Assembly (NCBI RefSeq): GCF_016629565.1
Contig: NZ_AP023057.1
Span: 868,001-932,000, forward strand
Origin: Nitratiruptor sp. YY08-10
GTDB taxonomy: Bacteria; Campylobacterota; Campylobacteria; Campylobacterales; Nitratiruptoraceae
DNA: 64,000 nucleotides
Direction of reading: 5' to 3'
Of the stretch, positions 25,796 through 34,862 are shown one piece after another. A program made the translations under genes and the position numbers. The notes under the pieces are model-generated. The model did not search any database. It was not told the DNA's origin and was given only the letters and a program-made list of their open reading frames with translations. Numbering within the stretch: position 1 is the stretch's first letter; the number at the start of each line of letters is the position of its first letter.

Positions 25796-28156
25796 TTAGG
25801 ACTCCATAATTTTTTTCAATTCCGCCCCATCTATCATCTCTTTTTCGATAAGTGTTGAGGCAACTTTTTCTATCTTTTCCCAATGTGTCTCAATGAGCTC
25901 TATCGTGTCGTTGGTGGCTTTTTCTATCCAGTATGCCACCCGCTCTTCTATTATGTCATTGAAAAGCTCTTTGCTGACATTTTGCATCAGGGTATCGATA
26001 TGAATATACCCGAGTGACTCATCCATACCAAAGGTTGCTACAAGATTGTAGGCTTCCCATGTCGCTTGTTCCAGATCTTGCGCAGCTCCTGTATCTTCAC
26101 CTTCTTGCGGGAATTTTTTGAGTTTGCTGAGTCTTCCTGCCAAAGCGACGCAGATATCGTTGTACAGCTCCTCTTTGGAGATATTTGTAATGAACTCATC
26201 TGTATAAGAGACAAATCCCAGTGCTTCTGCTCTTGGTGTGATGGTAACTTGCTCGATTTTGATATCAGGAAGCAAAAGATAGCTGACGACTGCATGTCCC
26301 GCTTCGTGATAGGCTGTTTTGTGCAGATCTTTTTCGAGATTTCTAATGCGTTTCTTATCGATCTTTTGTCCATATTTAATGTTGTTGATCTGCTCTATTA
26401 AAATCTCTTCAGTAATGACTTTGAGATTTTTGCGAATGACATAAAGTGCCGCTTCTTTCCCTACACGCTGCATCTCATATCCGCTCAGCCCACTCATATA
26501 TCGTGCCACTTTATCGATATCGATCTTGCCGTCGTTTGGCTTTTGTAAAATCTTTTTGATAAAAAATTTCCTTGCCTCCATATCGAGATCTGGAACCTCG
26601 ATCAAAAAATCAAACCGTTCGCTTGCCAAGAGATTTTTGTCGATAGCATCGATATTGAGTGCCGTGGCGATTGTAAAAACATACTCTTCATCGCTGATGG
26701 CATCGATCTCTTCACTGATGGCATCATAAGGTATGATCATTCCATCTTTTCCATCCAGTTCATCCAAAAAGACAACAGCCGGAGCAATCTCTTTTGCTTT
26801 TTGATATGCGGCATGAATGAGGTTGGTATCTAGAAGATCTGAGCCGGTGAGCATCACATAAGGCAACTCTGTCTCTTTGATAAAGGCGTATGCCAAAAGG
26901 GTTTTCCCTACACCTTTTGGTCCATGGAGCAACATTCCTTTTGGCATGGGGATATGAAACCGTTCTACCATCGAAGGATGCTTGAGTATACGTACAATCT
27001 CTTTGAGATGTGATTTTACATGTTTTTGTCCGGCGATGTCGTTGAATGAGATTGTTGAATAGTTCATATACGGTTTTTGAGTCGGTTCGATATAGAGCGG
27101 CAGCTTGAAAAGGGTTGCTTTTTGTATGTTTATTGTAACGATGTTTTTTTGAGTTGTAATGGACCAGGAAAGATGGACAGATCTGTTTTGTTTGATGAGG
27201 TTTTCTAAAAATTTCTTGTCAACTTTCTCTAAAAATTGCTTTGCCTCATCCGATACTTCAAAAACGATTTTTTTGATAGGGAGCTGTGCTTTTATGATGG
27301 CTTGATATATAAGATCGATAATGAAATCCGGCAGCTTTTTATGGACTCTTCTGGCATTGATATAGGGGGAGAACGAGAGCACAAGCAGCTCTATAAAATC
27401 ATTTTTAGGCAGTGCAATCTTTTCGATGCCTTCAATCTTACTCTTTTGTATCGTCTCTTTGAAACTTGCTTTGGCGATTTTGACAATCGAGTCAAATTCC
27501 AACGGTTTAAAAAGAATGATATAGTTTTGCACTATTACAGAAAGGAGTTCGGGTACGATAGCGCTTTCGACAATATCATAGATGATTTTCTTCTCTTTTG
27601 CGATAAATTCGATAAATTTAGCCTGGGCTTTGAGCGGATCTTTTTTGTAAAATCGCTGAAAATCCTCTTTTTTGATCAAAGAACTTCCAAGAGTTGAAGT
27701 GAAAATGAATAAAACATTCGAACAATCAACTCCTCTTTCCTCTTTTGAAGCAAAGATATAGTTCATGAGTGCCAGTTGGATGACATTGTCACACTTTTCA
27801 ATATCTTTAAAAACGATAATCGATTGTGGATGGGCATGTACGAAAGTAGGTAAAGTACCATTTTCTCCTATGAGTTTCTTTTGATCAGCTGGATCGGTGA
27901 ATTCAGCCATGTTGACCACTTTTATTCCTTGAAACTCTTCACTTTCTTGCTCCAAAAGCGTAGCTAGGTAGACTTTTCCGCTATTGTGTGGTCCAAAGAA
28001 GGTGAAGAGTCCTTTAAACGGCTGATCGATAGGGGAGTGGTGGATGTGAAAAAGGGCTTTAATCAGTTCATCAATTGCATCATCTTGTCCAAAAAGTTTG
28101 CTTTTGAGCCTTTTTCTCAGTTCTTCATATCTTTGTAACAAATCTTTATGTTTCAT
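25796..28156 (-). CDS. Soluble double AAA+ protein with FtsH-type M41 peptidase
   Basis: 786 residues with no membrane segment. The N-terminal module looks Clp-like (FGQDDAIDELIKAL, then a modified Walker A GPHNSGKV at 55-62 that lacks the Ser/Thr). A second AAA+ module is FtsH-like: Walker A GPKGVGKT (412-419) and Walker B VVFLDE (461-466). The FtsH pore loop is shortened and lacks its FVG aromatic, and the arginine-finger region is reduced to ERFDF. The M41 peptidase is intact, with HEAGH (617-621) and a downstream Asp in TGAAQDLEQAT. ATG 28156 has GAGGA five bases upstream; ATG 28168 is possible. A cytoplasmic FtsH-class protease with a Clp-like front end is unusual. Confidence 0.85.
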   Translation of the reverse strand: MKHKDLLQRYEELRKRLKSKLFGQDDAIDELIKALFHIHHSPIDQPFKGLFTFFGPHNSGKVYLATLLEQESEEFQGIKVVNMAEFTDPADQKKLIGENGTLPTFVHAHPQSIIVFKDIEKCDNVIQLALMNYIFASKEERGVDCSNVLFIFTSTLGSSLIKKEDFQRFYKKDPLKAQAKFIEFIAKEKKIIYDIVESAIVPELLSVIVQNYIILFKPLEFDSIVKIAKASFKETIQKSKIEGIEKIALPKNDFIELLVLSFSPYINARRVHKKLPDFIIDLIYQAIIKAQLPIKKIVFEVSDEAKQFLEKVDKKFLENLIKQNRSVHLSWSITTQKNIVTINIQKATLFKLPLYIEPTQKPYMNYSTISFNDIAGQKHVKSHLKEIVRILKHPSMVERFHIPMPKGMLLHGPKGVGKTLLAYAFIKETELPYVMLTGSDLLDTNLIHAAYQKAKEIAPAVVFLDELDGKDGMIIPYDAISEEIDAISDEEYVFTIATALNIDAIDKNLLASERFDFLIEVPDLDMEARKFFIKKILQKPNDGKIDIDKVARYMSGLSGYEMQRVGKEAALYVIRKNLKVITEEILIEQINNIKYGQKIDKKRIRNLEKDLHKTAYHEAGHAVVSYLLLPDIKIEQVTITPRAEALGFVSYTDEFITNISKEELYNDICVALAGRLSKLKKFPQEGEDTGAAQDLEQATWEAYNLVATFGMDESLGYIHIDTLMQNVSKELFNDIIEERVAYWIEKATNDTIELIETHWEKIEKVASTLIEKEMIDGAELKKIMES

Positions 28157-28182
28157 GGCCTTCCTCATTCTTTCATGCGATA

Positions 28183-28188
28183 ATTATA
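28183..28188 (-). promoter_or_regulatory. Candidate -10 box for the M41 gene
   Basis: TATAAT on the minus strand, 27 bases upstream of ATG 28156, in the 66-bp gap shared with the divergent efflux adaptor. A TAAAAT at 28190-28195 on the plus strand could serve the adaptor. Confidence 0.45.
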
Positions 28189-28222
28189 GTAAAATACTTT
28201 TCAAACGAACAAAGAGGCGTTG

Positions 28223-29008
28223 ATGAGAGTGATTCTTTTTTTGGTATCTGCTTCCATTCTTTGGGCAAAAGTACACACTGCGCAGATTGTGCCATATGAA
28301 ATCTATACAATCAAAGCTGCGGTTTCTGGAAAAGTGGTGCGTAGTGCCATTGAAGAGGAAGGGAAACTGAACGAAGGCAAAACCATCATACAAATAGACG
28401 ATTTTGTCGATCAAAAGAAGCTTCAGTCTCTTCGTCAAAAAAGAGAGTATCTTTTCAATATGATAAAGATCACGCAACAAAGCATCGAAAATGCCAGACG
28501 AACAATGCAGATCAAGAAAAAGAGTTTTGATCGGATCAAAAATCTTCGTACGAAATCGCAATATGAAAAAGATTTGCGGGAGTCCGAATTTTTAGTGGCA
28601 CAGCAAAATTATCTTGCGTCTACCGAAAAGCTTCAATCTCTTAAAACAGAGTTGTCTGATGTAGAGTTTGCCATGGCACAAACACAGGATCTCCTTGCAA
28701 AAAAGAGAATCGCTCCTAAAGGATATATCTATGCGATACATGTCAAAAAGGGCGACTTTGTCTCGCCAGGAATGCCTTTATTGCAACTTGCCGATATTAG
28801 CAAAGCAAAAGTTGTAGTCTATCTTACCCCTGAAGAGATGGAGGGAATAGAGCATAAATTGATCTATATCGATGGAAAAAAAAGCAAGGCGAAATTTTTG
28901 AAGATTATCCGAGTACCGGATAGTGAATATATTACACAGTATAAAGCAGAAATCGAAGTTCCCAAGCCAAAAATTTTTGGAAAACTCATTAAAGTGGAGA
29001 TACGATGA
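28223..29008 (+). CDS. Periplasmic efflux adaptor (HlyD/membrane fusion protein family)
   Basis: 261 residues. A signal peptide is followed by a split biotinyl-lipoyl-like domain (AAVSGKVVRS early, RIAPKGYIYAIHVKKGDFVSPG late) flanking a long alpha-helical hairpin. This is the layout of the adaptor that links an inner-membrane pump to a TolC channel. AAAGAGG favours ATG 28223. No pump gene lies next to it, but a TolC-like gene is at 32677 on the same strand. Overlaps the molybdoenzyme gene by 4 bp. Confidence 0.8.
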   Translation: MRVILFLVSASILWAKVHTAQIVPYEIYTIKAAVSGKVVRSAIEEEGKLNEGKTIIQIDDFVDQKKLQSLRQKREYLFNMIKITQQSIENARRTMQIKKKSFDRIKNLRTKSQYEKDLRESEFLVAQQNYLASTEKLQSLKTELSDVEFAMAQTQDLLAKKRIAPKGYIYAIHVKKGDFVSPGMPLLQLADISKAKVVVYLTPEEMEGIEHKLIYIDGKKSKAKFLKIIRVPDSEYITQYKAEIEVPKPKIFGKLIKVEIR

Positions 29009-30723
29009 AAACAGCTTGTCCATTGGATTGTTACGATGCATGTAGTGTCATTTTTGAAGATGACAAACTTGTAGGTGATAAAGAGCATCCCTTTACGAAG
29101 GGGCATTTGTGCTACAAACTCAATCACTATTTTGATTATCCTCAGTTGCAAAGTGCCTACTATGAAGGTGAACCGATCAGTTTGGAAAAAGCTCTTGATA
29201 TATTGGAAGAGAAGATCAAAAGTAGCCAAGAGATTTTGCATTTTCGAGGCAGCGGCAATGTGGGGAAAATGCAAGCTGTTACCGATCTTTTCTTTTCAGC
29301 CATCGGTGCCACACTGACAGAAGGCAGTCTATGCGATGCCGCAGGTCAATTTGGTATCGAAAAGGGAAGAGGGAAAAATCTGATTTTGCCATTGGAACAG
29401 ATTGAAAAAAGCGAGCTTGTTATTGTGTGGGGAAGAAATGTTGGATATACCAACCACCATCTTATTCCGTATCTTCAGGGGAAAACCCTTGTAGTAATAG
29501 ATCCAGTAAAGACGAATCTTGCAAAAAATGCAGCAATGCATCTGCAAATTACGCCACGAACCGATCTTGAACTTGCCTGTATGTTGGCTCGATTTGTTTA
29601 TATGCAAAACAGAGAAGATGAAGAGTTTATAGAACAGCATACAGAGGATTACAATTTTTATGCCGATTTTATCCGAAGCTACCGGATGGTGCCAACAACT
29701 GAAAAGATAGGTGTCGATCTTGTGGATATAGCCACTTTGGCTGAACTCATGATGGATATGAAAACGGTTATTTTGGTTGGAAACGGTGTGCAAAAATATG
29801 CGCATGGTACTGAAGTGGTACGAGCCATTGACAGTCTTGCGGCAATGCTTGGCCTCTTTGGCAAAGAGGGGTGCGGCGTGAGCTTTTTAGGAGATACCTC
29901 ACTAGGGCTTGATGATCCATTCAGAGTCACAGCAAAACGTGTACCAAAAGCCACGGTCGATTTTGGTGCGTATGATCTTTGCTTTATCCAAGGATCCAAT
30001 CCCGCTGTTACCATGCCTTCAAGTAAACGAGTCCAGGAGGGTCTGAAAAAAAGTTTTACTGTAGTTTTTGGGCTCTATAACGATGAAACGGCACAGCTTG
30101 CCGATTTGGTTATTCCAGCGAAGAACTTTTTGCAAAAGAGCGATATTCGATTCAGCTATGGACATGAATTTGTGGAACTGATGCCAAAACTCCAAGAGAA
30201 TGACAACGCTTTGAGTGAATATGAGTTTACGAAAGAGATGATGCGAAGATTCGGATTGGGTGATTTGAAAGCTGAAGAGGAGTATATCGAAATCTTTACA
30301 AAGCAGCTTAAAAAAAGAGGAGAATATTACCTGCTTCCAAGTTATGAAGAGGTTCCATACAAGCAAGGATTCGAAGAGCCGTTTTGCTTTATCGATGAGG
30401 TTGAAGATGAGTTTGATATTTTGCAAGAAGGATACTATCTCATTACGCCAAAAGCGAAAAATGCGATCAATTCGCAATTTAAACGAGACCCCTATCTGTA
30501 TGTTCCCCTTCGAAGCGGATTGCATGATGGTGACATAGTCATCGTAAGGAGCCAATGGGGAGAAACGGAGATGGAAGTAAAACTTCTAGCTGAGTTGAGG
30601 GATGACTGTGTTCTTGCCTATTCAGGCAGTTTAATAAACTTTGTTACACCTCCGATAACGGATGAGCATGGAAACAATGCTATTTTTCAGGAAGTAAAAG
30701 TTTCGATTAAAAAAGTTTCTTGA
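29005..30723 (+). CDS. Small molybdopterin-dependent oxidoreductase with a 4Fe-4S motif
   Basis: 572 residues, shorter than most DMSO-reductase-family enzymes. The N-terminal CPLDCYDAC pattern (C-x3-C-x3-C) with a further Cys in GHLC fits a 4Fe-4S cluster. The family segments SGNVGKMQ, VWGRNVGYTNHH, FIQGSNPAVTMPSS and a C-terminal molydopterin-dinucleotide domain follow. No twin-arginine signal, so probably cytoplasmic. No partner electron-transfer subunit is adjacent; the substrate is unknown. mog in this window would serve its cofactor. Confidence 0.85.
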   Translation: MKTACPLDCYDACSVIFEDDKLVGDKEHPFTKGHLCYKLNHYFDYPQLQSAYYEGEPISLEKALDILEEKIKSSQEILHFRGSGNVGKMQAVTDLFFSAIGATLTEGSLCDAAGQFGIEKGRGKNLILPLEQIEKSELVIVWGRNVGYTNHHLIPYLQGKTLVVIDPVKTNLAKNAAMHLQITPRTDLELACMLARFVYMQNREDEEFIEQHTEDYNFYADFIRSYRMVPTTEKIGVDLVDIATLAELMMDMKTVILVGNGVQKYAHGTEVVRAIDSLAAMLGLFGKEGCGVSFLGDTSLGLDDPFRVTAKRVPKATVDFGAYDLCFIQGSNPAVTMPSSKRVQEGLKKSFTVVFGLYNDETAQLADLVIPAKNFLQKSDIRFSYGHEFVELMPKLQENDNALSEYEFTKEMMRRFGLGDLKAEEEYIEIFTKQLKKRGEYYLLPSYEEVPYKQGFEEPFCFIDEVEDEFDILQEGYYLITPKAKNAINSQFKRDPYLYVPLRSGLHDGDIVIVRSQWGETEMEVKLLAELRDDCVLAYSGSLINFVTPPITDEHGNNAIFQEVKVSIKKVS

Positions 30724-30731
30724 TAGATCTA

Positions 30732-30743
30732 CTTTTATAAAAG
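30732..30743. promoter_or_regulatory. 12-bp perfect palindrome before the HEPN gene
   Basis: CTTTTATAAAAG lies in the 32-bp gap between the molybdoenzyme and the HEPN gene, just upstream of a GGAG ribosome site. It could be an operator for the toxin-antitoxin pair or only an AT-rich -10-like sequence. Confidence 0.3.
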
Positions 30744-30755
30744 CTGGAGTGTATA

Positions 30756-31211
30756 ATGAAGAATACTCTTTTTGAAATGATTCGATTGTACAAAGATATC
30801 GAGAAGAGTGCTTGCATAGATTTTGAAGATCTACGAAAGAAGAATTTAGACGAAAAATTTTTTGAAGATTACAATAACGTCAGAGTTGTCAATAGTTTTT
30901 TATTTAACTTTTCAAAGTTGCAGGATAAGATTGGTTCTAAGCTTTTTAAAAAATTTTTATATGAATTGCAAGAAATTGATACTTATGAAGTTTCTATGAT
31001 AGAGATTTTAAATATCCTAGAAAAATTAAATATACTCCAAATAGATGAGTGGCAGCGGCTTAGAGAAATACGTAACATTTTGGCCCACGAGTATCCATAT
31101 GATTTGAATGAGCGGATAGAAAATATACAAATTGCTATGGAGGGTTTTACCCTTCTTCAAAAGATTTTAAATAGAATAGAGAAAAAAGCCAATGAGACTC
31201 TCAAAAGATGA
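30756..31211 (+). CDS. HEPN-domain protein, candidate toxin (HepT-like)
   Basis: 151 residues, all-helical. Near the C-terminus RNILAHEY matches the R-x4-H-x-Y motif of HEPN ribonucleases such as HepT, where Arg and His are catalytic and the Tyr is AMPylated by the partner. It precedes and overlaps by 20 bp a minimal nucleotidyltransferase gene, the usual HEPN-MNT arrangement. More AT-rich than flanking metabolic genes, suggesting transfer. Sequence is divergent, so toxicity is inferred from motif and context. Confidence 0.72.
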   Translation: MKNTLFEMIRLYKDIEKSACIDFEDLRKKNLDEKFFEDYNNVRVVNSFLFNFSKLQDKIGSKLFKKFLYELQEIDTYEVSMIEILNILEKLNILQIDEWQRLREIRNILAHEYPYDLNERIENIQIAMEGFTLLQKILNRIEKKANETLKR

Positions 31212-31491
31212 GATAGAAATAATAAAAAGAAGTTTCGAAAAAGTTTTCAGTCAGGGTAAGATTATACTTTTTGGAAGCAGAGTTTATGATTATAGAAAGG
31301 GCGGAGACATAGATCTATATTTAATTGTGCCTAAACATGAGAGAAAAGTATCAAAAAAATTGGATTTCCTTGTGGAGCTGAGGAAAAAAATAGTTTATAA
31401 AAAGATTGATATTGTTTTTCATAGAGATACTCATAGAACGATAGAGCAAGAAGCAAAAAAAGGAATAGTAATTTATCAAAAAAAAGGATGA
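31192..31491 (+). CDS. Minimal nucleotidyltransferase, candidate antitoxin (MNT)
   Basis: 99 residues. The nucleotidyltransferase motif FGSRVYDYRKGGDIDL gives GS-x9-D-x-D, with a further acidic residue in KIDIVFH as the third metal ligand. In MntA-HepT systems this enzyme AMPylates the HEPN toxin. It overlaps the HEPN gene by 20 bp and the argD start region. The spacing between GS and DxD is one shorter than in MntA but common in this GGDIDL subgroup. Confidence 0.78.
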   Translation: MRLSKDEIEIIKRSFEKVFSQGKIILFGSRVYDYRKGGDIDLYLIVPKHERKVSKKLDFLVELRKKIVYKKIDIVFHRDTHRTIEQEAKKGIVIYQKKG

Positions 31492-31493
31492 TG

Positions 31494-32684
31494 ATGAATT
31501 TACAAGCAATTGATCAAACCTATGTGTTGCACACCTATGCAAGAAACTATGTCAATTTCATAAAAGGCGAGAATGCAAAACTTTATGATGATACAGGGAA
31601 AGAGTATATCGACTTTACCAGCGGCATCGGGGTAGTGAGCGTGGGACACGGTAACAAAAGACTTGCCCAAGCTATTTGCGATCAGGCGCAAAAAATCATT
31701 CATATATCAAATCTTTATCTCATAGAACCTCAGGCTCTACTAGCCCAGAAAATTGTAGATCTGAGCGAATACGATATGCGCCTTTTCTTTGCCAACAGTG
31801 GTGCAGAAGCAAATGAGGGGGCGATAAAGATAGCCAGAAAATATGGAGAAGTGGACGGAGAAATCAAACGATATAAGATTATTACACTCAAACACTCTTT
31901 TCATGGTAGAACCATTACTGCTTTAAAAGCTACAGGACAGGAGGCGATGCATACCTATTTTGGTCCGTTTCCAGACGGCTTTGTGTATGCAGACTCGATC
32001 GATCAAATTCCTGAGCTTATAGACGATCATACGGTTGCAGTGATGATTGAGCTGATTCAAGGTGAAGGGGGTGTAGAGCCACAAGATAAGAGGGCAGTGC
32101 AAAATCTTTCCAAAATACTCAAAGAAAAAGATGTACTGCTAATCGTGGACGAGGTCCAAACAGGAATTTACAGAACCGGCGAATTTTTGGCCAGTAATCT
32201 TTATGAGATTGAACCAGACATCATCACTCTTGCAAAGGGACTTGGGGGAGGTGTGCCGATTGGAGCTGTGATGACACGCCTTAAAGATATTTTCAAACCA
32301 GGAGATCATGGCAGTACCTTTGGTGGTAACTATTTGAGTACCCGAGCAGCCCTTGAAGTGATAGCAATCTTGCAAGAATTCAAAGAGAGCGGGGAGTTGG
32401 ATGAGCGGTTTATCTATTTTGAAACAAAACTTAAGGAACTCGCAAAAAGATATGAACAGCTTTTTGAAAAAGAGGTTGGACTGGGACTGATGCGAGGTCT
32501 TCGTGCAAAAAACGGTGATATCCAAGGGAAAATTATACAAGAGAGCTTTCAAGAAAGGGTGCTGGTATTGAAAGCGGGACGGAACACTGTTCGCTTTTTG
32601 CCGCCTCTTACCATTACCAAAGAGGAGATCGATGAAGGTTTTCAAAGATTTGAGAATGCACTCAAAAGGGTAGAAGTTGCTTAA
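31494..32684 (+). CDS. argD: Acetylornithine aminotransferase
   Basis: 396 residues, class III PLP aminotransferase. FTSGIGVVSVGHGN at the N-terminus, NSGAEANEGAIK, HSFHGRT and LAKGLGGGVPIGA with the PLP lysine are typical of ArgD. It transaminates N-acetylglutamate semialdehyde in arginine synthesis; argB is also in the window. Three consecutive ATGs (31488, 31491, 31494); AAAAAGG at 31481-31487 favours the third. Confidence 0.92.
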   Translation: MNLQAIDQTYVLHTYARNYVNFIKGENAKLYDDTGKEYIDFTSGIGVVSVGHGNKRLAQAICDQAQKIIHISNLYLIEPQALLAQKIVDLSEYDMRLFFANSGAEANEGAIKIARKYGEVDGEIKRYKIITLKHSFHGRTITALKATGQEAMHTYFGPFPDGFVYADSIDQIPELIDDHTVAVMIELIQGEGGVEPQDKRAVQNLSKILKEKDVLLIVDEVQTGIYRTGEFLASNLYEIEPDIITLAKGLGGGVPIGAVMTRLKDIFKPGDHGSTFGGNYLSTRAALEVIAILQEFKESGELDERFIYFETKLKELAKRYEQLFEKEVGLGLMRGLRAKNGDIQGKIIQESFQERVLVLKAGRNTVRFLPPLTITKEEIDEGFQRFENALKRVEVA

Positions 32685-33864
32685 AAAAGCCGGTATTGCT
32701 TTTTTGCCACTGATACTTTTTGCGCAAAGCAGTCTCATCTCTGAACTGAAAAAGCAAGAGATAAAGCTCGATGCCCAAAAAAGTGTTGTAGAGGCGAAAA
32801 TTTTGCACGATAGCTGGATTAATCCAGTTAATATGCAGTATACCTACCAAAAAGGGGATCAATATCCCAATCAGCTTTTTGAATCTTTTTCCATACAAGT
32901 TGATCAGCCCATTTTCAAAAGTGGGGGGATATATAAAGCAATGCTGTATGCAGATGCCAAAAAAAGAAGTGCACTGCTTGGTGTGGAAAGCAAGAAAAAA
33001 GCCTACGTTTTTCAATATATTCAGCTTGCATTGCAGTACAAGCAGTTGGGGCTATCGATACAAAAACAGAAACTTTTGATAGAAAATGCCAAACTTGACA
33101 TTTTGATCAAAAAGGATCAATACCTTCACGGAGAGATTGACAGCACTTTTTTGGATAACGCTATCGTCAACAAAAACTCTCTTGCTCTTGCGCTTATTGA
33201 TCTGGAAGATCAGAGGCAACAGATTTTACATCAGATAAAAAACATCAGCGATCTTGATCCAAAGAGTGCGAAACTTCCAAGATTTTCATTGGTTGCAAAA
33301 CAAAATTATATCGATGATAATCTGTTGTTGAAGCAAAGCAGAGCCGATATTGAAGCGAACAGGCACTATAAATATATGAGTATCGCTCGATATTTGCCGA
33401 CACTCTCGCTATTTGCCAATGTAAATTATCAAAAGATGCAAGGAAGTCTCTATTTTCCAGGTTATCAATATACCGATCACTACAAAACCTACGGTTTTCG
33501 TATCACCATGCCTCTTTTTGATATCAATGCCCTACGGAATATCGAATCGGCCAAAATAGACTATCTCAAATCAAAAAACAGATTTGCTCAATTGAAACGA
33601 GAGAAGCTGAATCTGTATCGATCAACGCTTCGCTCCATTCATCTGCTTGATAAAAAAATCGCTCTTACCAAAGAGGATCTTATACTTTATCAGGGACTTT
33701 TAAAAGATACGAAAGATCGTTATAAGGCGGGAGAAAAAACGAAGTACGATGTGATGATAATGCAAAATTCTTTGCAGACAAAAAAGATCGATCTGCAGAT
33801 ATATGATATTCAAAAACAAATACTTCTGAGCAAATTGTATCAAGAGATGGCTCATGCGATTTAG
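32677..33864 (+). CDS. TolC-family outer-membrane efflux protein
   Basis: 395 residues. A signal peptide is followed by two helical repeats typical of TolC-like outer-membrane factors, with internal beta segments (INPVNMQYTYQ early, SLFANVNYQKMQ in the middle). The TTG start at 32677 is preceded by AAAAGGG. It overlaps argD by 8 bp and the methyltransferase by 11 bp. Likely to work with the adaptor at 28223, although no pump gene is present here. Confidence 0.82.
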   Translation: MLKKAGIAFLPLILFAQSSLISELKKQEIKLDAQKSVVEAKILHDSWINPVNMQYTYQKGDQYPNQLFESFSIQVDQPIFKSGGIYKAMLYADAKKRSALLGVESKKKAYVFQYIQLALQYKQLGLSIQKQKLLIENAKLDILIKKDQYLHGEIDSTFLDNAIVNKNSLALALIDLEDQRQQILHQIKNISDLDPKSAKLPRFSLVAKQNYIDDNLLLKQSRADIEANRHYKYMSIARYLPTLSLFANVNYQKMQGSLYFPGYQYTDHYKTYGFRITMPLFDINALRNIESAKIDYLKSKNRFAQLKREKLNLYRSTLRSIHLLDKKIALTKEDLILYQGLLKDTKDRYKAGEKTKYDVMIMQNSLQTKKIDLQIYDIQKQILLSKLYQEMAHAI

Positions 33865-34846
33865 TACTTTTATGAACGAGTGGCTCTATGCTTCTGACGG
33901 ATATTACGCAAATCAGCTCCAAATAGGAAAAAGCGGTGATTTTTTTACGGCAGTCAGTGTCACGCCTCTTTTTGGCGGAGCCATTGCCAAACATATCTAT
34001 ACACAGATCCAAAAGGGCAGACTCTCACCCCATGCAACAATTATGGAAATAGGAGCTCATCAGGGATATCTCTTGGCAGATATCATCCAGTTTCTCTATA
34101 CTTTCGATCCTGCATTGTTAAAAACATTGCAATTTGGCATTGTGGAGCCTATTGCAAAACTACGTTCATTGCAAAATGAGTATTTGAAAGAAAGTTTTGG
34201 CGATGCAATCCAGTTTCATCATTACAGTTCGTTCGATGAGGTTCGGTGCAAAGAGGCATTTGTAGTTGCGAATGAAATATTTGATGCATTTGGATGTGAA
34301 CTTGTCTATAAAGGGAAACAGGCATATGTTTCAAAGGATTTTATGATTGAATGGAAGGAAGCAGATTCAAAAATTCTTGAACTTGCCAAAAGTTTTGGAC
34401 AGATAAAGGGAGAAGTTGCCGTAGGATATGAAGAATTCGCCAAAAAACTATATAGTGCATTTGAAAAAGTGGAGTTCGTAACATTTGATTATGGTGATTT
34501 GGAAGTGAGAAACGATTTTAGTATTCGGGTCTATACGAACCACCAAGTTTTTCCATTTTTTGATGAAAAACTAGATATCAAGCAAGTATATAAAAGAAGC
34601 GATATCACCTATGATGTCAACTTTTCCCATCTCAGAAAGGCTTTCGAGGAGTCTGGATTTGTGGTGGATGCCTATCAGACGCAGTTGGCTGCTTTAGTGG
34701 AGTTTGGTATTATGGAGCTTCTTGAAGAGATTTTGCAGAAAAAAGGGTATGATCTGTATAGGCAAGAGCTTGAGAAAGTCAAAATTCTTATCCACCCTTC
34801 TCATATGGGAGAACGCTTTAAGATGATACAGTTTAGTAAAGGATAA
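33854..34846 (+). CDS. COG1565 (MidA/NDUFAF7-type) SAM-dependent methyltransferase
   Basis: 330 residues. The N-terminus has RFSTFMNEWLY and GDFFTAVSVTPLFGGAIA, followed by EIGAHQGYLLADI (SAM-binding) and VVANEIFDAFG. These are hallmarks of the family whose eukaryotic member methylates an arginine of a complex I subunit. Bacterial substrates are not established. It overlaps the TolC-like gene. Confidence 0.82.
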   Translation: MRFSTFMNEWLYASDGYYANQLQIGKSGDFFTAVSVTPLFGGAIAKHIYTQIQKGRLSPHATIMEIGAHQGYLLADIIQFLYTFDPALLKTLQFGIVEPIAKLRSLQNEYLKESFGDAIQFHHYSSFDEVRCKEAFVVANEIFDAFGCELVYKGKQAYVSKDFMIEWKEADSKILELAKSFGQIKGEVAVGYEEFAKKLYSAFEKVEFVTFDYGDLEVRNDFSIRVYTNHQVFPFFDEKLDIKQVYKRSDITYDVNFSHLRKAFEESGFVVDAYQTQLAALVEFGIMELLEEILQKKGYDLYRQELEKVKILIHPSHMGERFKMIQFSKG

Positions 34847-34862
34847 AATTTATTACTTATGA

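Noticed and set aside
30732-30743. The palindrome as a rho-independent terminator of the molybdoenzyme gene
   Set aside because: The stem is AT-only and is not followed by a T run, so it cannot be a stable terminator.
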